64,000 bases of DNA from Flagellimonas zhangzhouensis (GCF_900102925.1 NZ_FNKI01000001.1:868001-932000); one strand, 5' to 3'. Shown: positions 35,393-44,647, numbered from the stretch's first letter. Numbers and translations are program-made. Notes: generated by a model not told the origin, from the sequence alone.

Positions 35393-36847
35393 ATGAAAAA
35401 GATATTTATAATAGCGACAGTACTTGCAACGGCCCTTTGGTCCTGTGACAAGTTTGACGTGAGCAACGATAATCCAGATGTTGCATTGAACATTAGCCAA
35501 AACCCAGAATTGCTTTTGACCAATCTTCAAAGAAGGTCCATTCGTGAAGCAGTAGGAGGTTCTTGGAGTGAAGGAAACCTAATGGGTCAGTATGGCGCCC
35601 GTATCGTATTTACCTCTTTCGACCTGTTCGACTGGGGAGATCAAAGCGGTGCTTGGAACAACTATTACTATACCATTAGAGATGCCAAAGAGTTGGAAAA
35701 ACAAGCCAATGCAAATGGATTGAACAGTTATATCGCTGTTTCTAAGATCATGCAAACTTGGGCCTACAGTATTTTGACCGATATGTGGGGTGATGTTCCG
35801 TACTCTGAGGTAAATCAAGCTAGCGAGGAGAACTACACACCAATGTACGACACACAGGAGGCAATTTACACTTCCATGTTAGCAGAGTTGGCTGAGGCCA
35901 ATACCATTTTGGGAGGTTCAGACCTTACCCAAATTAAAGGGGATTTGTTGTTCGATGGCGATTTGGCTATGTGGAGAAAGTTTGCAAACTCATTGAGATT
36001 GCGTTTGGCACTTCGTTTGAGTGAAGTAGCACCTTCAACTGCATCAAGTGTTATTTCTGCTATTTATGGAAGTCCTGCTCAGAACCCAGTTATGGATTCC
36101 AATGATGACAATGCGACCCTTACCTTTTTGGCAGCTAACCCAGATGCGCACCCAGTAACCGAGGAGTCTGTTTACCGTGTTGGTTCTTATAACGAATACC
36201 GAATTTCAGAGCACTTTGTAAACCTATTGGATGGATTGAATGATCCAAGATTGGAATTCTTCGCAGATCCTACAGCGAATTCTGTGGAGCAAGGCACTCC
36301 AGAAATTGTTGGGATGTTGAACGGGGTTGTGGATGGACCTGCCTACACCTACCAAGGAGGGGATGCATTTTTGTCTAAATTCAACATTGATTATTTCTAT
36401 TACCAATCCAATACCAATCAAGCGAGGTTGATGTTGTTTTCTGAAGTGCAATTTATTTTGGCCGAAGCGGCCCAAAGAGGATGGATTACTGGTGATGCCC
36501 AATCGTTCTACGAAGAAGGGATTACTGCCAACTTCGGGTATTGGGGAGTTGACATGCCAGCTGATTATTTGACCAGTGCAGGAGTTGCTTTTGACAATTC
36601 GTTGGAAACCATCATGACCCAGAAATACATCAACTTGTTCTATACCGATTACCAAGGTTTTATCGAGTACAAAAGAACTGGATTTCCAGCAACGATTGCT
36701 CCTGGACCAGATGCATTCTATGATGTGTACCCAAGTAGGTTCGAGTATCCTAGCAACGAGGAATCCTTGAACAATACAAACTATACCGAAGCTGCTACCA
36801 GAATCGGTGGTGACCAAATTACCACCAAGGTTTGGTGGGAAAACTAA
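35393..36847 (+). CDS. SusD/RagB-like nutrient-binding outer-membrane lipoprotein
   Basis: This 484-residue lipoprotein has a signal ending in TALWSCDKF (lipobox cysteine at residue 18). The sequence is of the SusD-like_2 type (PF12771): NPELLLTNLQRRSIREAV, LTDMWGDVPYSEV, FANSLRLRLALRLS and QKYINLFYTDYQGFIEYKRTGFP. It caps the SusC barrel and captures the ligand on the cell surface. It lies 19 bp after susC. Confidence 0.95.
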   Translation: MKKIFIIATVLATALWSCDKFDVSNDNPDVALNISQNPELLLTNLQRRSIREAVGGSWSEGNLMGQYGARIVFTSFDLFDWGDQSGAWNNYYYTIRDAKELEKQANANGLNSYIAVSKIMQTWAYSILTDMWGDVPYSEVNQASEENYTPMYDTQEAIYTSMLAELAEANTILGGSDLTQIKGDLLFDGDLAMWRKFANSLRLRLALRLSEVAPSTASSVISAIYGSPAQNPVMDSNDDNATLTFLAANPDAHPVTEESVYRVGSYNEYRISEHFVNLLDGLNDPRLEFFADPTANSVEQGTPEIVGMLNGVVDGPAYTYQGGDAFLSKFNIDYFYYQSNTNQARLMLFSEVQFILAEAAQRGWITGDAQSFYEEGITANFGYWGVDMPADYLTSAGVAFDNSLETIMTQKYINLFYTDYQGFIEYKRTGFPATIAPGPDAFYDVYPSRFEYPSNEESLNNTNYTEAATRIGGDQITTKVWWEN

Positions 36848-36856
36848 GGCTTGCCA

Positions 36857-38527
36857 ATGTGTTTTAAGACGTTTAATATAGCAATGATCATGACCATGGG
36901 AACTTTGTTCCTGTGGTCTTGTTCTTCTAATCAAGAGGTAACTCCAAAGGGCATTGAGCACATCGTCGTCATAGGAATAGACGGAATGAGTCCCAATGGA
37001 ATTCAAAAGGCCAATACGCCCATGATGGATTCCATGATCCAGAATGGAGCTGCAACCCTACATGCAAGGTCGGTACTTCCATCCAGTTCCAGTCCAAACT
37101 GGGCCAGTATGATCATGGGTGCCGATACCGAACAACATGGTGTAACCTCCAATGGTTGGGAAAAATTCGACCATCAATTACCACCCGTAGTACAAACAGA
37201 GAACGGAACCTTTCCAACAATCTTCACCCTTTTTAAAGATCAACAACCTGGAGCTCATGTAGGAGCCATTTACGATTGGGATGGATTTGGTCGTTTGTTC
37301 GAGAAATCAGATGTTGATTTTGACATTGATGGAGACCACGAGGATAAAACCACACGGGCAGCAGTAAATTACATCAAGGAACATACCCCAAAGTTCACTT
37401 TTGTGCACTTGGATCATGTGGACCATGCAGGCCATGCGTTGGGTCACGGAAGTCCAGAGTATTACAAATCGGTAGAAAAGGCTGATTCGTTGATCACAGA
37501 AATAGTAGATGCCACCAAACAAGCTGGAATCTTTGAAAAAACCATGTTCATTGTATCTGCCGATCATGGTGGATTAGGCTTTGGTCATGGCGGAGAAAGC
37601 TTGGCCGAAATGGAAATCCCTTTCATTTTATATGGGGCTGGTATCAAAAAAGGATACACTATTGAAGAAACCGTTTACCAATACGATAATGCACCGACTG
37701 TCGCCTATGCTATGGGGTTGAAAACGCCCCAAGCTTGGATTGGTCGGCCTGTTAAAGGGGCATTTATAGGAAATGAAGCGCCAAAATTGATCTACAAGCG
37801 CAAAGCCCAAATCACCCAACCCAAAATACTTCCAGATGCGGGTTATTTTGAACCTGCTGGTGGGGTTTTTAAAGCGGATTCCGTAGCAGTAGTGATTCAA
37901 AACCCCAACAATTTGGGGGAGATCAGATACACCATAGGTGACAAAGTGCCCTCTTTGGAAAATAGTCAAGCCTATCAGGATACTTTCTATGTAAAAGAGA
38001 CCAGCATTATCAAAGCTGGGATTTTTCAAGAAGGTCGATTGGTGAGTACGATTGCCGAGGGGAATTTTAGAATAGTTCCCCAATCAAAGGAGGATGCTGT
38101 AAAATTTCAAATCTATGAAGTTAGCGGTATTGCCATGTTGCCCGATTTTTCAAATTTGAGCCCATTGCATGAAGGTTTTGTAACCGAGTTTTCGCACAAG
38201 GAAGCGCTTTCAGGAGATAGGCCTCAAGAGCAAGTTGCCGTGGTTTTTGAAAGTTATTTGGAAATTTTGGAAGATGGAAATTATACATTTTTCACCAATA
38301 GCGATGATGGTAGCAAACTTTACGTAAACGGTAACGAAATTGTGGACAATGATGGCGATCATGGCGTAATGGAGCGCAGTGGTTCGTTGGATTTGACCCA
38401 AGGAAAACATTTGGTACGAGTAGAGTTCTTCAACGGAGGTGGGGGCTATCATTTGGATGTAAAATTCAAAGGCCCGAGCACTCCAAAACAGATTATTCCT
38501 GCAAATCATTTGTATAGAAAAAAATAA
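36857..38527 (+). CDS. Exported alkaline-phosphatase-superfamily phosphodiesterase with C-terminal PA14 domain
   Basis: This ~556-residue lipoprotein (signal ending in LFLWSCSSN) starts at ATG 36857; a TTG at 36851 is a weaker choice. The catalytic domain (about 35-300) shows the metal site VIGIDGMSP and nucleophile region SSSSPNWASMIMG. It also has LDHVDHAGHALGHG and SADHGGLGFGHGG, as in nucleotide pyrophosphatase/phosphonoacetate-hydrolase types. A beta-sandwich segment (about 310-400) follows. A PA14 domain (about 420-555, FTNSDDGSKLYVNG) may bind carbohydrate. In this locus it could release a phosphonate from an ester-linked glycan or lipid; that is inference. Confidence 0.85.
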   Translation: MCFKTFNIAMIMTMGTLFLWSCSSNQEVTPKGIEHIVVIGIDGMSPNGIQKANTPMMDSMIQNGAATLHARSVLPSSSSPNWASMIMGADTEQHGVTSNGWEKFDHQLPPVVQTENGTFPTIFTLFKDQQPGAHVGAIYDWDGFGRLFEKSDVDFDIDGDHEDKTTRAAVNYIKEHTPKFTFVHLDHVDHAGHALGHGSPEYYKSVEKADSLITEIVDATKQAGIFEKTMFIVSADHGGLGFGHGGESLAEMEIPFILYGAGIKKGYTIEETVYQYDNAPTVAYAMGLKTPQAWIGRPVKGAFIGNEAPKLIYKRKAQITQPKILPDAGYFEPAGGVFKADSVAVVIQNPNNLGEIRYTIGDKVPSLENSQAYQDTFYVKETSIIKAGIFQEGRLVSTIAEGNFRIVPQSKEDAVKFQIYEVSGIAMLPDFSNLSPLHEGFVTEFSHKEALSGDRPQEQVAVVFESYLEILEDGNYTFFTNSDDGSKLYVNGNEIVDNDGDHGVMERSGSLDLTQGKHLVRVEFFNGGGGYHLDVKFKGPSTPKQIIPANHLYRKK

Positions 38528-38529
38528 GA

Positions 38530-39804
38530 ATGCAATTCAAACTTAAAAAAATGGGTCTACTGGTCATCACCATTTTGATGACATCTATTTCCATTGGGCA
38601 AACCAAAAATTTGCCTGCTTGGCAACCTGGTTTTTTGGACATTCATCATATCAACACGGGTAGGGGTGATGCTGCTTTTATGGTTTTTCCCGATGGCACA
38701 ACTATGTTGGTGGATGCTGGGGATATGTCCGAGACACATCCGAGAACCACTTCGAGCAGAAATGCAAAGTTGGTTCCGAATAGGTCCAAAACAGCCCCAG
38801 AATGGATAGTGGATTACATAGATCAATTTCTGTCGAAAAAGCAGGATCAAAGGTTGGATTATGCCCTGATTACCCATTACCACGACGACCATTTTGGGGA
38901 GATTGATTCCTTGCGAAAAATAGCTTCAGGAAGCTATCAATTAACTGGAATTATGGAAGTGGGAACCTTGATTCCGATACAAACATTGATTGATCGCGGG
39001 TTCGATTTTCCATTAGATCTCAAAGATTCGAAAGTGCAGTCCCAAGAAAGATTCGCTTCCGATGCCTACGGAATGATTCCCACCTTAAAAGAGTATTGGA
39101 AGTTTATCGAATTTCAATACAAAGAATCTGGGTTGGAAAATGAAGCTTTGCAAGTGGGTAGCAATAATCAGATTCATTTACAATATCACCCAAAGGATTA
39201 TCCTGATTTTAAAGTTCAAAACATAGCCTCAAACGGAAATATTTGGACGGGTTATGATGCTTCATACTACTCCCTATTTAAAAAAGGCGAATACCCAGGT
39301 GAAAACCCATTGAGCAATGCTATCCGAATAGATTATGGAAAATTCAATTACTATACAGGAGGCGATATTGCTGGGATTGATGGCTATGGAGAAACGGATA
39401 TCAATGGACTGGAATCCCATGTGGCGCCAGTAGTGGGGCCTGTGGATGTCGCAACCTTGAACCATCATGGCAATCGCGATTCCCAAAATCCCTATTATGT
39501 TCGGACCATTCGCCCTCGCGTTTGGATACAACAAAACTGGACGGCAGACCATCCAGGGGAGGAAGTCCTCCGAAGAATAACATCAAAAAAATTATACCCC
39601 GGTGATCGGGATATTTTTTCAACCATTATGCTACAAGGCACCAGGGACGTGATCGGTGGCAGGTTGGATCAATATAAAAGTCAAAACGGACATATTGTTG
39701 TTCGGGTGTACGATAATGGTGATACATATGATATTTATGTGTTGAACGATGCATCCGAAGAACGCGAAATACTAACTAAACATGGACCATATAAAGCGCG
39801 ATAA
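38530..39804 (+). CDS. Exported MBL-fold hydrolase (ComEC/Rec2-like)
   Basis: This 424-residue protein has a signal peptide (LLVITILMTSISIGQ) and a metallo-beta-lactamase domain. It shows HHINTGRGDAAFMVFPDG, LVDAGD, the HxHxDH zinc motif THYHDDHFGE, and the later metal residues GGDIAGIDG and LNHHGNRD. Fold neighbours cleave phosphodiesters or other esters. It starts 2 bp after the alkaline-phosphatase-type gene and overlaps the next gene by 23 bp. It probably acts in the periplasm on the imported ligand; the substrate is unknown. Confidence 0.82.
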   Translation: MQFKLKKMGLLVITILMTSISIGQTKNLPAWQPGFLDIHHINTGRGDAAFMVFPDGTTMLVDAGDMSETHPRTTSSRNAKLVPNRSKTAPEWIVDYIDQFLSKKQDQRLDYALITHYHDDHFGEIDSLRKIASGSYQLTGIMEVGTLIPIQTLIDRGFDFPLDLKDSKVQSQERFASDAYGMIPTLKEYWKFIEFQYKESGLENEALQVGSNNQIHLQYHPKDYPDFKVQNIASNGNIWTGYDASYYSLFKKGEYPGENPLSNAIRIDYGKFNYYTGGDIAGIDGYGETDINGLESHVAPVVGPVDVATLNHHGNRDSQNPYYVRTIRPRVWIQQNWTADHPGEEVLRRITSKKLYPGDRDIFSTIMLQGTRDVIGGRLDQYKSQNGHIVVRVYDNGDTYDIYVLNDASEEREILTKHGPYKAR

Positions 39805-41152
39805 GCACAACTCAGAATCTGTTGTGGAAGGCGATATCAACCTGACTCCAGCACGAAAGGAGTGGTTGCAAAACGAAGTAAGCGAAGAAACCAAGGAACT
39901 ACTGGAAAAGGATGCAAAATATTTTATGCATCAATCCATGTCGACCCCTTGTTTGGACGTGCTCAAAAATTGTGAAGGCTCTTACATTGAAAGTGTATCT
40001 GGAAAAAAATATTTGGATTTTCACGGGAATAATGTGCATCAAATTGGGTTTTCGCACCCAAAAATGATAGCTCGGTTAACCGAACAACTTCAAGGTTTGA
40101 CGTTTTCCACTCGACGATATGCCAATGAAACCGCCATTCAGTTTGCTGAAAAACTAACATCCTACACACCAAAAGGACTCAACCGAATTCTATTGACCCC
40201 AAATGGCAGTTCAGCCATTGGAATTGCATTAAAATTGGCCCGAGCCGTCACTGGAAAACACAAAGTGGTCTCTTTTTGGGATTCATTTCACGGGGCTAAT
40301 TTGGATGCTATTAGTGTAGGTGGCGAATCCATATTTCAGGAACATATGGGACCAATGATGCCAGGAGTTGAACGAATTCCACCTCCAATAACCTATCGCG
40401 GTATTTTTGAAGGGAATGAGGCCAAAGCCCTCGAATATTTGGAATATGTTCTGGAAAAGGACAACCAGATTGGGGCATTTTTGGCAGAAATCATCCGAAA
40501 TACCGATGTACAGATTCCATCCGATAAGTTTTGGAAAGGTGCACGCGAACTGTGCACAAAACATGGAGTGCTTCTGATTTTGGATGAGATTCCGATTGCT
40601 TTTGGACGAACAGGAAAAATGTTTGCCTACGAATTGTTTGGTATTGAACCCGACATTCTGTGTTTGGGTAAGGGCCTTGGTGGCGGAATTATTCCACAAG
40701 CTGCCATTGTAACTCGAGATGAGTACAACAAGTTCGGAGATATTTCACTGGGCCACTACACCCACGAAAAAAGTCCATTGGGCTCCATCGCTGGATTGAC
40801 CCTTTTGGAAGTAATAGAAGAAGAAAATCTACTTCAAAAAGTAAAAGAAGACCAAGAATTTATGAGAAAGGCCCTCTACAAAATGCACAGAAAATATTCC
40901 TTGATCGGGGATATTCGAGGTGTTGGACTTTTGTGGGGCATCGAATTGGTGTCCGATAGAACTACCAAAGAAAAAGCGACCGCCGAAGCCGAAGAAATTA
41001 TGTACGAGTGCTTAAAACAGGGATTAAGTTTTAAGGTTTCCAAAGGAAATGTATTGCAACTTTCCCCACCATTGACCATAACAAGAGAAGAACTGGAAAA
41101 GGCATTTGAAATATTGAACTGTGCCTTTTTAAAAACCAATGCTATAGCCTAA
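39782..41152 (+). CDS. pbfA: Class III PLP enzyme, probable (R)-1-hydroxy-2-aminoethylphosphonate ammonia-lyase (PbfA-like)
   Basis: This 456-residue cytoplasmic PLP enzyme of the class III aminotransferase fold shows LDFHGNNVHQIGFSHP near residue 80 and TPNGSSAIGIALKLARAVTG near 140. SFWDSFHGANLDAISVGGE near 165, ILDEIPIAFGRTGKMF near 260, and CLGKGLGGGI with the PLP lysine near 295 follow. Sequence, including DEIP and GHYTHEKSPL, closely fits my memory of PbfA ammonia-lyases, which turn (R)-HAEP into phosphonoacetaldehyde plus ammonia. Combined with the PhnX-like HAD (30563) it would complete C-P bond breakage. A plain aminotransferase role cannot be excluded by reading alone. Confidence 0.82.
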   Translation: MDHIKRDKHNSESVVEGDINLTPARKEWLQNEVSEETKELLEKDAKYFMHQSMSTPCLDVLKNCEGSYIESVSGKKYLDFHGNNVHQIGFSHPKMIARLTEQLQGLTFSTRRYANETAIQFAEKLTSYTPKGLNRILLTPNGSSAIGIALKLARAVTGKHKVVSFWDSFHGANLDAISVGGESIFQEHMGPMMPGVERIPPPITYRGIFEGNEAKALEYLEYVLEKDNQIGAFLAEIIRNTDVQIPSDKFWKGARELCTKHGVLLILDEIPIAFGRTGKMFAYELFGIEPDILCLGKGLGGGIIPQAAIVTRDEYNKFGDISLGHYTHEKSPLGSIAGLTLLEVIEEENLLQKVKEDQEFMRKALYKMHRKYSLIGDIRGVGLLWGIELVSDRTTKEKATAEAEEIMYECLKQGLSFKVSKGNVLQLSPPLTITREELEKAFEILNCAFLKTNAIA

Positions 41153-42756
41153 TGAAAAAGATTAACCAATTATGCATTCTATTTTTTGCTGGAGTGACGC
41201 ACCTCGCTGCCCAGACCGAACCTCAAATTTTGGTGCAACCCTATCTTCAAGATGCCGAGCCAACATCCATTGTGATTATGTGGGAAACCACCAGTGGCGA
41301 AGAAAGTATTGTGGAGTGGGGAACGACCGAAAAATTAGGCAAAAAGACCTCTGGAAAAGCCGAGGATATCAATTTCTCCGAATCAAGGGTGCATACCGTT
41401 AAGTTGGAAGGCCTAAAACGATTCACGGAATACTATTATCGTGTGAAAACGGGAAAGGCCAAGTCGGATATTTTCCAGTTTAAAACCCCGCCATTTTCGA
41501 GTGATGAGGAGAGTTTCAACATAGTTGCTATGAGCGATATGCAATACGATAGCCAGCAGCCCAACAAGTTTTCGGAAATCGTTAATCAAGGTCTTCTTCA
41601 ATATTTGGAAAAGGAACATGGTGGTAAATTACCCGATAATTTAGCCATGGTGATGATACCTGGCGATTTGGTTCAAAGTGGTAGCAAATATTACCAATGG
41701 AAAGAACACTTCTTCGACCCAGCGCAAAAATTGTTTGCTGAAGTACCTGTGTATCCAGTTTTGGGAAACCATGAGCGAAACTCTGTTTTCTATTTCAAAT
41801 ATTTCAGTTTGCCCGAAAATGGAACCCCAGCTTATGCTGAACATTGGTGGTACAAAGATTATGGCAACACCCGTATTATCGGTTTAAATTCCAATGATGG
41901 CTATCGCGATCTTGGGGAGCAATACCAATGGCTGGAAAAAGTTTTGGATGAAACTGAAAAGAACGAGGACATTGACTTTGTTTTTGCCCAATTGCACCAT
42001 CCGCATAAATCTGAACTTTGGATTCCAGGGGAAGAAGAATCAACGGGAAAAGTGGTAAAAATGTTGGAAGCATTCTCAACCAAAACAGGAAAACCGAGCG
42101 TTCATTTTTTTGGACATACGCATGGCTATTCCCGAGGCCAGTCGAGAGATCATAAACACCTTTGGATCAATGTAGCCTCTGCAGGTGGCGCCATAGACAA
42201 TTGGGGTGAATTCGAAGGTAGGGATTACGATGAGTTCACTGTTACCCAAGACGAATACGGATTTGTAATGGTTGAAGTGGACGGTAACAGAAACGATCCA
42301 AAATTCACGATCAAAAGAATCAGTAGAGGAAACACTATCGAGTCCAGAGAAAATGAACTTCGCGATAGCATTACCATTTGGCGATTGGAAAAGAAACCCG
42401 AAGCACCTAAGGTCATCTCGCCAATAAACAACGTTGTGGTAACTGATGATTTTGCTACCTTGAAAGCTGGTGAATTTTCCAGTCCATTGAGTGGGGCATT
42501 CCATGCAGCGGCACACTGGCAGTTATCCGAAACCGAAAATTTTGAAAAGTTGGCTTTGGACAGCTGGAAACAATTTGAAAATTGGTATTACAAAGAAGAC
42601 CGTCAGAAAGAGGACGACCTTACCGATGAGCCAACCAAGAGATTAAAACCGGGCACCGCCTATTTTTGGAGGGTAAGGTACCGTGACCAAAACCTAAATT
42701 GGAGTGATTGGTCCGAAATGGCATCATTTAAAACACAGGAAGAAAATGAAAAATAA
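41152..42756 (+). CDS. Exported metallophosphoesterase with N-terminal FN3-like (purple acid phosphatase type) domain
   Basis: This 534-residue protein has a signal peptide (residues 1-20) and an FN3-like beta domain (about 25-115, WETTSGEESIVEWGTT). The catalytic domain shows AMSDMQYDS, IPGDLVQSG, LGNHERNS, FAQLHHPHKSEL and FFGHTHGYSRG, that is all five metal motifs. A C-terminal FN3-like segment contains WRVRYRDQNLNWSDWS. It overlaps the PbfA-like gene by one base (TAATG) and the next gene by 11 bp. It is probably periplasmic; the substrate is likely a phosphate or phosphonate ester. Confidence 0.88.
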   Translation: MKKINQLCILFFAGVTHLAAQTEPQILVQPYLQDAEPTSIVIMWETTSGEESIVEWGTTEKLGKKTSGKAEDINFSESRVHTVKLEGLKRFTEYYYRVKTGKAKSDIFQFKTPPFSSDEESFNIVAMSDMQYDSQQPNKFSEIVNQGLLQYLEKEHGGKLPDNLAMVMIPGDLVQSGSKYYQWKEHFFDPAQKLFAEVPVYPVLGNHERNSVFYFKYFSLPENGTPAYAEHWWYKDYGNTRIIGLNSNDGYRDLGEQYQWLEKVLDETEKNEDIDFVFAQLHHPHKSELWIPGEEESTGKVVKMLEAFSTKTGKPSVHFFGHTHGYSRGQSRDHKHLWINVASAGGAIDNWGEFEGRDYDEFTVTQDEYGFVMVEVDGNRNDPKFTIKRISRGNTIESRENELRDSITIWRLEKKPEAPKVISPINNVVVTDDFATLKAGEFSSPLSGAFHAAAHWQLSETENFEKLALDSWKQFENWYYKEDRQKEDDLTDEPTKRLKPGTAYFWRVRYRDQNLNWSDWSEMASFKTQEENEK

Positions 42757-43819
42757 GATTTTGCTTTTAATGGCTGGTTTTGCAGCGATTTTCAATATTC
42801 AAGCACAAAATGCGGATAACACCAAGGTGATTTTGATCACGTTGGATGGCTTCCGTTGGCAAGAATTGTTCACAGGAGCCGATTCCCTTTTGGTGGGGAA
42901 CAAAGATTATGTCCATGAGGTTGACATGTTGAAAGAAGCTTTTTGGAAAGAAACTCCAGCAGAAAGAAGAGTGGCATTGATGCCTTTTTTCTGGAATCAA
43001 GCGGAGAAAATGGGTCAAATACATGGAAATAGAAACTTGGGCAGCAAGGTAAACTTGACCAATTCCATGTGGTTTTCCTATCCTGGTTACAACGAAATTT
43101 TAACAGGAACAGCTGATGATGCCCGTATCCGAAGCAATGATAAAATGCAAAACCCCAACACTACCATTTTAGAGCATTTCAACAATACATCCGAAGGGAA
43201 AGGTAAGGTGGCGGCCTTTGGTAGCTGGGACGTTTTCCCATTTATCGTGAACGAAAAGCGTTCTGGGGTTCCTGTGAATGCAGGTTTTGAAGAAGCAACA
43301 GGAGATTTGACCGAAAAGGAGCAATTCCTGAACGAATTGCAAGACCAGATTCCGAGTCCTTGGGGCAGTGTGCGATTGGATGCCTTTACGCACCATTATG
43401 CTTTGGAGCACATGAAAAAGGAACATCCGAAGTTGGTTTTTATCTCCTATGGCGAAACCGATGATTTTGCCCACGATGGCGATTATCAGGCTTATTTAAA
43501 ATCGGCTCACAATACCGATGCATTGATCAAAGATCTATGGGAATTTACCCAACAGGATGATTTCTATAAAGATCAGACCATTTTTATGATTACCACCGAC
43601 CACGGGAGGGGAACGCAACCTTTGGATACTTGGAGAGGCCATGGCAGTGATGTAAAAGGCGCGGGTCAAGTTTGGTTCGTGACTTTTGGAAAAGATGTAG
43701 AGGCCATGGGCGAAGTAAAACAAGACGAGCAATTGTACTCCAATCAATTTGCACCGACCATTTTAAAAATATTGGGACAACCTATTCCTAAAGAGATAAA
43801 GGGAACTCCCTTAAAATAA
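42746..43819 (+). CDS. Exported alkaline-phosphatase-superfamily hydrolase
   Basis: The start is the ATG at 42746, giving 357 residues with a signal peptide (KILLLMAGFAAIFNIQAQ); a frame opening earlier (42704) would run inside the previous gene. Motifs are ILITLDGFRWQELF (metal 1), WFSYPGYNEILTG (nucleophile region), SYGETDDFAHDGDY and TTDHGRGTQ with a closing WRGHGSDV. It is the last gene of the phosphonate operon and is followed by a terminator at 43860. It may be the final phosphatase of the released product. Confidence 0.88.
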   Translation: MKNKILLLMAGFAAIFNIQAQNADNTKVILITLDGFRWQELFTGADSLLVGNKDYVHEVDMLKEAFWKETPAERRVALMPFFWNQAEKMGQIHGNRNLGSKVNLTNSMWFSYPGYNEILTGTADDARIRSNDKMQNPNTTILEHFNNTSEGKGKVAAFGSWDVFPFIVNEKRSGVPVNAGFEEATGDLTEKEQFLNELQDQIPSPWGSVRLDAFTHHYALEHMKKEHPKLVFISYGETDDFAHDGDYQAYLKSAHNTDALIKDLWEFTQQDDFYKDQTIFMITTDHGRGTQPLDTWRGHGSDVKGAGQVWFVTFGKDVEAMGEVKQDEQLYSNQFAPTILKILGQPIPKEIKGTPLK

Positions 43820-43859
43820 AGTTTAAGTAGATTCAAATTCAGTAATTTAGTTTGTCAAG

Positions 43860-43889
43860 GGCCTGCATCGTTGGTGTAGGTCTTTTTTT
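43860..43889 (+). terminator. Terminator of the phosphonate operon
   Basis: GGCCTGCA (43860-43867) pairs with TGTAGGTC (43875-43882) allowing G-U pairs, then seven T's. It lies 40 bp after the last phosphonate gene and before the Crp/Fnr gene, separating the two regulons. Confidence 0.75.
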
Positions 43890-43954
43890 ATCCCACAAAC
43901 CGACATGGAACAGTTGTGTTAAAATACTTACCTTAGGGCAGCATTAACTACACT

Positions 43955-44587
43955 ATGGAAGAAGAACTTTTAGGCACCTTTAGTAATTATTTTGAGCAAC
44001 CTCTGATCGATGAAATTGTTGAGGTCGGAAAAATTGTGGAAGTACCTGCAGGTGAAACCATTATGGATATAGGCCAGTATATTCGCAGTATTCCTTTGCT
44101 GTTATCTGGAGCCATTAAGGTGTTGCGGGAAGATGAAGAGGGGGACGAGTTGCTTTTGTACTATTTGGAACAAGGAGAAACCTGTTCCATGACCATGGCC
44201 TGTTGTATGGGTCAGACCAAAAGTGAAATTCGAGCCATTACCGAAACCGATACCAAGATTATGATGGTGCCCGTTCAAAAAATGGAAGAATGGATGGGGA
44301 AATACAAAGGTTGGCGCAATTATGTGTTCGATAGTTACCATAACCGTTTGAACGAGTTGTTGCAAACTGTGGATAATATTGCTTTCAAGAATTTGGACCA
44401 ACGTTTGGTGGACTATCTTAAAAAGAAAGTGGAAGTCACCAACGATGACAAAATTAGAAGCACCCACCAAGAAATTGCGTATGATCTGCATACATCAAGG
44501 GTAGTGGTGTCCAGACTGTTAAAGAAGCTCGAAAAAATGAAAAAAGTAAAGTTGCATCGGAGTTATATCCATGTGACCGACCTGTAA
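43955..44587 (+). CDS. Crp/Fnr-family regulator, probable activator of the adjacent sulfur regulon
   Basis: This 210-residue protein has a cyclic-nucleotide-binding-type beta roll (about 15-125) and a Crp-type winged helix. The recognition helix is in IAYDLHTSRVVVSRLLKKLEKM (about 170-191). Its sensor domain carries C77, C83 and C84 in ETCSMTMACCMGQ, where a persulfide- or redox-sensing role is conceivable. The genes behind it share a palindrome GTAAC-N4-GTTAC with constant spacing to their -7 boxes, the expected footprint of a Crp-type activator. Binding is inferred. Its own promoter lacks that palindrome at the expected place. Confidence 0.88.
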   Translation: MEEELLGTFSNYFEQPLIDEIVEVGKIVEVPAGETIMDIGQYIRSIPLLLSGAIKVLREDEEGDELLLYYLEQGETCSMTMACCMGQTKSEIRAITETDTKIMMVPVQKMEEWMGKYKGWRNYVFDSYHNRLNELLQTVDNIAFKNLDQRLVDYLKKKVEVTNDDKIRSTHQEIAYDLHTSRVVVSRLLKKLEKMKKVKLHRSYIHVTDL

Positions 44588-44588
44588 T

Positions 44589-44632
44589 GTAGCCTTTGTT
44601 ACTGAAAATAGCCCACGGGCCGTCTATTTTTG
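44589..44632 (+). promoter_or_regulatory. Operator/promoter of the SulP gene (Crp-type site 1)
   Basis: GTAGC-CTTT-GTTAC at 44589-44602 (one deviation in the left arm) is followed after 22 bp by TATTTTTG (44625-44632), a full TAnnTTTG match. The start codon at 44648 lies 59 bp from the operator's first base. Confidence 0.75.
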
Positions 44633-44647
44633 CATAAAACCAATCAG

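Noticed and set aside
36224..37006. 260-codon minus-strand open frame over susD and the next gene
   Set aside because: It lies wholly antisense to two clear genes, has no start context or motif, and its composition mirrors the plus-strand codons.
43893..43936. Crp-type operator in front of the Crp/Fnr gene itself
   Set aside because: TACCTTAG at 43929 could be a -7 box, but the position 22 bp upstream (43893-43906) bears no resemblance to GTAAC-N4-GTTAC.
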